Shown: in pieces, positions 56,890-64,000 of the stretch
How positions within the stretch are numbered: position 1 is the first letter of the stretch
How the letters are laid out: every line of letters begins with the position of its first letter
Origin: Lytechinus pictus
Lineage: Eukaryota; Echinodermata; Echinoidea; Temnopleuroida; Toxopneustidae
Direction: 5' to 3'
DNA: 64,000 nucleotides
Assembly: GCF_037042905.1 (NCBI RefSeq)
Contig: NC_087252.1
Coordinates: 16,177,201-16,241,200 of the forward strand
Translations under genes and position numbers: made by a program
Notes under the pieces: generated by a model
Seen by the model: only the letters and a program-made list of their open reading frames with translations
What the model was told of the DNA's origin: nothing
Databases searched by the model: none

Positions 56890-59800
56890 TTAATCCTCGG
56901 AATTAGGGTAGCCAAGGGCTTCTCTGTTCTTTGCTGCTTCAGTACATTTCTGTAAAGAAAAAATGTCCATCTTGATGGCATGTTCAGCATTGGCAATTTT
57001 CATTTTATTTTCATATTCAGCGTTGATCAACTTCATTTTGATTTCGTGCTCTTTGAGCATAAGCCTCATTCTGAGCTCGTGCTCTTTTTTGTCCAGCTCT
57101 AGAATGGCTTCCTCTGTTGTCACACGAGCTCTCTTGGTGCCTTGGCGACGATTTTCCAAGTTCCTCTTTCGAGGTGATGCATTGCTGTTAAAAATTATTG
57201 ACCAAAATAAAAAATTTATTTAATTAAGATTTAATGGTATTCCATGATAGTATGATGTATTTGAATTTCAACAAATTAGTTTTTACATGCATATCACTTG
57301 ACTTGCAGAAAAATAGTTTTAACAGTCATAATCTATTTAATCATAGTTGAATAATAATGTAAATTGTGGTTATTAATGGGTGGAAAATGTGACAAAATAA
57401 TATATTAAATTGTTGTCTGTTATCAAATTGAATTGATTTTGCTTTGAATTATTTCAGGTATTATTTCCATTGATAAGAGTGATCATGGTCTTTCAAGCTC
57501 GTCAGGGGGGGGGGGGCAAATAAGGTCTTTCAAGCTCATCAGGGGGGGGGGGGCAGGGATACGTCCTTTGCATGGGTTGTGGCTCGTCAGGGGGCAGACT
57601 GCCCCCCCCCCCCAATTCAAAATTATTTGAAATATTCAGAGATAATAGAATTAGAAGAGTAGGTTGGCAAAAAGGACATGAATAAAGCATAATTTTCAAA
57701 ATTCTAAATCATTCTACATTTTAATCTTCAAAAAATATATATGTATTGTGATGGACAACTTTACATTGCACTATAATACAGAGAACTTTTATCCACTTGA
57801 TTTCATTGCTTTGCCTGATTTTTCTTTGTAAGTTTAAAACATGGATTGATATTTAATGGCAACCTTTGCAAAGTAGAAACATGAGCAATAATTACCATGT
57901 AGAGGAAAGGGACGGTGCAAATGGTCTTCCAACGCTTGAAGACTGATTGCTGTAGAAGAGAAGCAAAAGGATGGTTACCCTCAAAAGAAATTTGAACATG
58001 TTGATAATACATTTATATAAGAAGTTCCTTTGTCCTTATGAATGACATTGCAAATGGCAAATGACACTTCTTTCCACTCTTAATTTTAATTATCTTATCT
58101 TCATTTATATATAGGCCTATGTTTCAATGATAAATGACCACAGAAATACTTCTCTGAAATAACCTCCATTCTACCAATTATCATTCCTGTTTATTACCAG
58201 TTTAAGTTTCATCTCTCCTATTGATGGTCAAAGTAGCCCACCAAAGACAGAAATGACAAAAATATGCATGCTTTATCAACAAATTAGGTTGATAATATTT
58301 GCAATTTAATACCTTGTTTTGGGGAAGTCATCTGTTTCGTCTCCTGGCTTATCACATTCATCAACGACTTCTTTTGACAATGATGCTGATCTGTAACGAA
58401 GCAAAGTATAATATGACAGTCAGTGGCAAGTTATTGTTTTCTTTTGTGACATATGCTTCTTTTTCATGACTACTTAAAGTGATTGCCCCATTTTAAGGTA
58501 TTAATGTAAATCATTTCCCGTCCATGCTTACGTTCGCATTAGTGGATTAGTGAGATATGTCTGCTCTTAATGAATTCCTAAAATCAGTCCTTAAAATGTC
58601 CCCTTTTCTCAGTATACCTGGCAAATGAGCGCGTTTCAAAAATTTTTGCTGGTGCCCCCCCCCCCCATGCCATACGCCACTGATGCCAGTCATTCTTGCA
58701 AAGCAAAAATAACAACAAAATGATTTAGAAATCCATTATTGGTATTGTTATAACTACTAATGATACTCTATGATACAGTTCCGATATACGTTGATAATGT
58801 TTAACATAGATATATAAATGAATGTAACATTTCATAATCCTCGAGCATTATGTCGTCATTTGTTTCCGGATAAAAGAGTTAATTCAGTCTTTATACCTCT
58901 ATTTCAACTTGAGTGAATAATGAACTTTGAATTTGATATATTGGTCGATAGCATTAAAAAAAAATACTACATTATAATATATTGAAATTAACAAGTTCAA
59001 ATCAAATATCAATAATATCATTGATATATCTTAGAGTTTTTCATACGGTCATTCGTAAACTGTCGTTAATTGCATTTTCACAGAGAAACTTCATCTTTTG
59101 GTTTAGACTCCATATAAAAATCATAGATATCAATTGTTTGTTTGTTTGAAATGGAGGCCGGAGCATGGGGAATAAACAATCTAAGCAATCCCTGGGGAAA
59201 AACACAATTATATATATTGAATAATTACATTCATGAATAAATACAGATAATTGAAACAATTATAATATTTTATGTGGTATTTACCTAGGACAAGATAGAT
59301 ATGAAGATGATGCATATGGTCGAGAACTGCTGGAAGGATGGTTGCTGTAATGAAGAAACAAGATATACCAATACATAATATATAGGTCAGGCCAAGAACA
59401 TTTTGGGTGGAGCATGCAGAAGCGGACAGAAACAACATTTAATACACGTTTTTGGTTTTTCGGTTTACAAAATTTTAGGTGGATGTGGGGGGGGGGGGGG
59501 GGAAATGCGCCCCCCCCCCCACCACGGTGCCGCCATGGTATTCAGAGAATGATGATTGCGTACGGTATTAATAAAACATGGATTCAATTTTGTCAACTTT
59601 GTCATGTGACCATGATCTAAATTTAAACGTTTCATACCTTGAAGCTTCAATGTCACTTGTCAGGTCAATAGGGATAGAGGCCGTGTTGGAAACAGGTGTA
59701 TGGCACTGGGGTGTCTCAACTCCGGAAATGTGTCTGTAAAGATAATTCATGTTATTAAATTTGTTATTATTATTATTATTATTATTACTATTTATTCGGC

Positions 59801-62800
59801 AAATAATACATAAATACATTTTAGAATAGATAATACAAATATCAACCGTTTCATTGGGACACCAAAGTTAACTTAATTACTGTGGGATAAAGCCTCCTGT
59901 CCCAAGTCAATCAGTATAGACCACTACTCTTAAATAATAAATAAATGCAATACCATAATACCTGTACCTATGCGATACATGTTTTCTAGCAGTACGATTT
60001 GTAATTTTCCATGTGGATAACTATTCTAGAAATGTAGATAAATATGTAAAATAGGCATGTGTAAGGTCATAATGACGATAATAATAATATAGGGTATTTA
60101 TATTGCGCACATATCCACCTTGTTAGGTGCTCAAGGCGCTCCTATAATTACCCGGCTAAGCTAGGCGTTCATAGCGCACACAGCTTTTTAAGGAATTACT
60201 TCCTACCGGTACCCATTTACCTCACCTGGGTTGAGTGCGGCACATTGTGGATCAGTTTCTTGCTGTAGGAATATTAATAATAGTAATAATAATAATAATA
60301 TGATGATGATGGTGATGATAATAATAGTGACAATAATGATGATGATGATAATAATAACGATAACCGTGATGGTGATGATAATAATAACAACGACCATGAT
60401 GATAATATTAATAAGAGGGATATGACAATAATGATTTTCTACTGCATACGAATCATGATAATTTGAATGAACACTTAATGGAGAATGTTGGTAATAATTA
60501 CCTTACTGCGAAAGATGATGATGTTGCTAACAACGAAGAAGCCAGAATGTTGGATTGACTGCTGTAATAAAAGGGAAACAATTAAATTGAACTAGAGTAG
60601 AAATGAACATCAGTTGAATATTTGATGACTGAAGTGCATGAAAATATTTGTCATATTTCAACACTGACAAAGGAAACACTTAAGAATAGCCTAAATATTT
60701 ATTGTTTCATTAGCTCAGTATCAGTTCGATCATGCTTAGGCAATACATAAAAAATTATATTTAAAAAAAAAAGCGCATAGCCATTTAACCCCATCCCCCC
60801 AAAAAAGATTTCAGTAAAACAATATGTTCGATTCTTTGGCTAATGCATTGGAAAATATAAGTTCAGGTCTACATATTTTTCTTTTCAATAACGGAATAAT
60901 TACCTTGACGCTTCAGTGCTACTCTTCGGATCTCTTTGGGCATGTTGGGCGGCTGAACCATGTGTATGGATTGTTGAAGATGATCTGCAAAGAAAATTTT
61001 ACATATTGAACTTATAAAGATACATTGAACTGGATTTTTTAAAATGACCTTTATCTCTTTTTATTTTTATTTTGCTTAGAAAGTTAATTTCAGGTCCACT
61101 GGCGGATCCAGGGGGACACAGCCGGCCTGTGCCGTCCCCTCCCTGTTGAGATATGCACAATTAAAATTTATAATGTAAAAATTCCGTTTAAACAAAAGTG
61201 TGCCCCTCCCCATTTTAAAAGTAAATACGTTTTTTTTTGCTTGTCAATATTTTTTGTGGACGAAGTACCCCTAATATTTGGTTAAAACCCCCTTTTTTGG
61301 TTGTCAATTTTTTTTCGTATACAAACATATTTTGGAATTTTTTTTTTTTTGCTTATCACTTTTTTCGTGGACGAATTAATACTCTTAAATTTTGTTCAGG
61401 TCTACATATTTTTCTTTTCAATAACGGAATAATTACCTTGACGCTTCAGTGCTACTCTTCGGATCTCTTTGGGCATGTTGGGCGGCTGAACCATGTGTAT
61501 GGATTGTTGAAGATGATCTGCAAAGAAAATTTTACATATTGAACTTATAAAGATACATTGAACTGGATTTTTTAAAATGACCTTTATCTCTTTTTATTTT
61601 TATTTTGCTTAGAAAGTTAATTTCAGGTCCACTGGCGGATCCAGGGGGACACAGCCGGCCTGTGCCGTCCCCTCCCTGTTGAGATATGCACAATTAAAAT
61701 TTATAATGTAAAATTCCGTTTAAACAAAAGTGTGCCCCTCCCCATTTTAAAAGGGAAGACCTTTTTTTTTGCTTGTCAATATTTTTTTGTGGACGAAGTA
61801 CCCCTAATTATTGGTTAAAACCCCCTTTCTTCGGCTTGTCAATTTATTTCGTGGACAAAATACCCTTAATTTTTGGTTAATTTTTTTTTTTTGCTTAATA
61901 TGCTTATGACTTTTTTTCGTGGACGAATTAATTCCCTTAAATTTTGGTTAAAAACTTCCCCTATGGGGAAATCCTGGATCCGCCCCTGTTCAGGTCCATT
62001 GTGGGTTACATTCCACCATTTTGGTAGCAATGAAATTCTTTATTTTTAAAAATATATTTTCTTAAAAAATACCTTTCTTAATTAAAGACTTTTTTTATAT
62101 TCATAGGCCCTGTCGATATTTTGTAAAAAAGGTTTATTTTTTATGGGGGTGGGGGTATTGGATAATAAATGCCTCTCAATATTCCAAAAGTATGAGTAGG
62201 TTTTTTTTTGGCTCTCTTTATATATGGGGGAGGGGGGGGGGTGGCCGGGGACGTCTGACCAGACAAAAATCACAATCATCTGGAAATTTGTTTACATTTT
62301 TTAAAAAATGTTTTTAGACACAGTTTTGGATATATCCCGCTTCCGCGGCCCCTGCTTCATTCATCTCAAAAATATCTGAAAATGTCCTGTGCGGGCAATC
62401 ATAAGATTTATTAAGTGAATCGAGATGTTTGTTGATTTTTAGTTAGCTGAATTAGTCTGGACCCAGAAGGGACAATTAGTTGCTAAAATATCTAGAACAT
62501 ATTTAAAGGCATATTACACAAACCCTTTAAAAAACAAAAATGAAATAACCCAAAACGATATGTAAATTGAAATATATCTCTGTGTTGTTTTATCATCGTT
62601 TCTAAATTAGTAGCCCTTTTTTCGGTAGGCCTACGGCTTTGAATTTGTGAAAAATCTTACCACAACTGAGGATTAAAAAAGACATAAAAATGGAGTGAGA
62701 ACGAGACGAGCTGACCAGTAAAGTTTTGAGAAAAATGTCATGGGATGGGCCTTACAACTGATATGATAAAAGACATTTCATAATTAAGATAAAATTGTGG

Positions 62801-63851
62801 AAAACGGCGTCTCATAAATCAGTCTACAATCTCGGCATGTGCAGAACAACTGTCACATGACTGCACAGCTGATCTAAAAGTTTAAACTAGAGTTGGAGTA
62901 CGGAGTACGAATTGGAGTTAGCTCGGCAAAATGTGGAAATTTTCATCAATATAGGCAGCGCGATAAAGGGATTATTTGAGGTAAGATTTGCATTTAGCCA
63001 CATAAAAAGTTAATTTAAAGAAGGTTGAACTATATAGACCTCTTAACATCGATAGACGTGACTAGCTTGAGTTCGTTTATCGTTCGGTTTCACATTAAAT
63101 CTGACGATAGACCTACACACATTGAAATCTGTGGAGTTTGGCCAAACTATGGTTTTGAACTACGCGCAAATGAACGAATGGGACTACAAATACTTTCTGC
63201 GGTGCGATGGCGGCGCAGACGACATTGAAATGTATTATCGATATTCAAAAGAATTGACAAGTTTTTCAATGAGGATAAGTGAGATATAATCCTATTTTTT
63301 CAAAGGAAATTAATTAGTAATGCATGGGAGGGGTCAATATAATGATCTTACATACTTTATCAGCATGAGTATGTTTACAATCATAAAATTAAATGCATTT
63401 CTAATCAATTTTCGTTACTGTTTTGGACTTACTTGTGAACCCCTCGAATAAAGTCCAGAGCTGTCATCGCCTGCTCGTTTGCCAGAACAACGTCATCGTC
63501 GAAGGGATTTTGCAGTTGTACAAAATCCCCTGGCAGCAATTCTTTGATTAGGATGGTTGATGCAGACAGTGGGGATGGTGGAGGACCGCCACCAGTCTGC
63601 CTCAATTTAGCTTTGAAGTTGCTAAACTCTTTCTTAGCATACCCTCTTTGGCGCTTCCACAGCTCCTTCATTTTGTGGAGGGGCCACCGCCTCCCGAATC
63701 GAGCACAGAACTGCTCCTCCACCTCATTCCACGCGGCAGTCTTCGCCTCATTGGCCTTGTGATGCGTTTCTCTATTACAAATCTTTTGTTGTCTGTCAGC
63801 GATTAATTCAATTAAATAATTAATTTCCGCCTTCTGCCACTTCAAGGCCAT
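56890..63851 (-). CDS. Myb/SANT-like DNA-binding protein (NAIF1/Harbinger Myb-like), 9 coding exons
   Basis: Exons on the minus strand: 63433-63851, 61437-61517, 60904-60984, 60502-60561, 59638-59733, 59285-59344, 58313-58390, 57896-57949 and 56890-57184. All boundaries are AG/GT and every junction is phase 2. They total 408 codons including stop. Exon 1 encodes a Myb/SANT trihelix domain with spaced Trp residues (W5, W41, W65; FGRRWPLHKMKELWKRQRG). The middle exons encode a Ser/Thr-rich linker. The last exon encodes a charged coiled coil (KKEHELRMRLMLKEHEIKM) and ends ..GYPNSED. Proteins of this type bind the transposon ends and bring the HARBI1 nuclease to the nucleus. The partner gene is convergent 3 kb away. 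Exons 61437-61517 and 60904-60984 are identical, from a 533-bp tandem duplication. Confidence 0.82.
57485..57625. repeat. G-rich short tandem repeat in an intron
   Basis: CTTTCAAGCTCRTCAGGGGG occurs near 57489 and 57528, with a related GGCTCGTCAGGGGG near 57581, and C- and G-runs between. It lies in the intron between exons 8 and 9. Confidence 0.65.
60075..60270 (-). mobile_element. tRNA-derived SINE, 5'-truncated
   Basis: On the minus strand it has the body GTGCCGCACTCAACCCAGG and GGGTACCGGTAGGAAG, then a tail block GAGCGCCTTGAGCACCTAAC ending in a short (ATT)n. It is the same family as the copy at 44567 and is within an intron of the Myb-like gene. The tRNA head is missing. Confidence 0.8.
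60271..60420. repeat. (AAT)n/(GAT)n microsatellite
   Basis: Imperfect AATAAT, GATGAT and CAATAA triplets over 150 bases. ORFs here (MMMMVMIII-type) are spurious. Confidence 0.9.
60861..61926. repeat. Recent 533-bp tandem duplication containing an exon
   Basis: The segment from 60861 recurs from 61394 with near identity for about 360 bases (exon, flanking intron and left part of the hAT-like element). It then has looser similarity in the GGACGAA-rich part. The only change noticed in the first part is a short A-run length difference. Either a very recent duplication or an assembly artefact. Confidence 0.85.
61630..61988. mobile_element. hAT-like non-autonomous element with 8-bp target duplication
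   Basis: Ends CACTGGCGGATCCAGG and CCTGGATCCGCCCCTG are inverted repeats with two mismatches. They are flanked by TTCAGGTC at 61622-61629 and 61989-61996. An eight-base duplication and CA..TG ends are typical of hAT. A second, right-truncated copy at 61097 comes from the tandem duplication. Confidence 0.75.
61997..63431. other. First intron of the Myb-like gene; no other gene supported
   Basis: AT-rich, G-run at 62226-62240. A TCACATGAC E-box (about 62850) and a donor-like GAG|GTAAGATTT near 62980 (+) in a slightly GC-richer patch hint at a small transcript, but nothing firm. Confidence 0.35.
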
Positions 63852-63927
63852 TGTGGACTGTACTTTAACAGATGATGATGATGATGGTTGTTGATTAAGT
63901 GCAGCCAGCTGATGATGTGTTCTATTT

Positions 63928-63962
63928 TGTGTGTGTACAGTGTGTGTGTGTGTGTGTGTGTG
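63928..63962. repeat. (GT)n microsatellite
   Basis: GTGTGTGTG runs upstream of the Myb-like gene start, with a (GAT)n triplet run at 63870-63884. Confidence 0.9.
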
Positions 63963-64000
63963 TAATGATACACAACAACCAATGCCAGCAAACAGAATTC

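Noticed and set aside
60231-60425. ORFs in the GAT/AAT triplet repeat
   Set aside because: Microsatellite translation only.

Overview
This window is metazoan nuclear DNA, most likely from an echinoderm and probably a sea urchin. The signs are AT-rich intergenic sequence, GT/AG introns, many short palindromic DNA transposons with the sequence style of sea-urchin repeats, tRNA-derived SINEs with a conserved body, AGGCCT-rich stretches, and HARBI1-type, BEL/Pao and LINE genes. There is nothing prokaryotic here. Species cannot be fixed from the sequence alone.

Layout. 0-0.2 kb holds a decayed RecQ-like helicase fragment. 0.4-3.7 kb is a long-armed foldback element. 3.8-12.2 kb is a patchwork of nested MITEs and one minisatellite (9.2-10.4 kb). 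12.4-13.5 kb looks like a CpG/NRF1 promoter with two spliced exons on the + strand. A CCATGG-type minisatellite follows (13.8-15.5 kb). 17-19.3 kb holds a 1.3 kb TIR element with an inverted pair of tRNA-like sequences, then another MITE. 19.9-21.1 kb has two exons of a minus-strand host-like gene, one with an apparent 1-base frameshift. 23.9-25.1 kb is a truncated LINE. 25.2-27.4 kb is a second CCATGG array. 27.4-30.1 kb is a tandemly repeated exon. 30.8-32.0 kb is a second AACTGG array fused to a MITE. 35.9-41.1 kb is a young BEL/Pao element with a long internally deleted ORF. 41.1-42.1 kb is a fourth minisatellite that begins inside one LTR. 42.2-49.4 kb is more MITEs, a SINE and isolated exon-like pieces. 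49.9-63.9 kb holds the best genes: a 5-exon HARBI1-like DDE transposase (+ strand, 356 aa) and, convergent to it, a 9-exon Myb/SANT-like DNA-binding protein (- strand, about 407 aa). These are the two proteins every Harbinger transposon needs, or their host-domesticated counterparts (HARBI1/NAIF1).

The most unusual signal is a shared architecture in the minisatellites. Arrays with different core units (CCATGG; AATGGTATACCATT; AACTGG/CCAGTT) carry nearly the same cap: CCC, four variable bases ending in T, then a run of 6-9 A, then the core. One cap lies exactly where an otherwise identical LTR copy is interrupted. The two AACTGG arrays abut the same position of the same MITE terminal repeat from opposite sides. 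This suggests a class of mobile, self-complementary minisatellite elements. A second unusual signal is a pair of 25-bp palindromic insertions 100 bp apart, each flanked by its own perfect 8-bp direct repeat.
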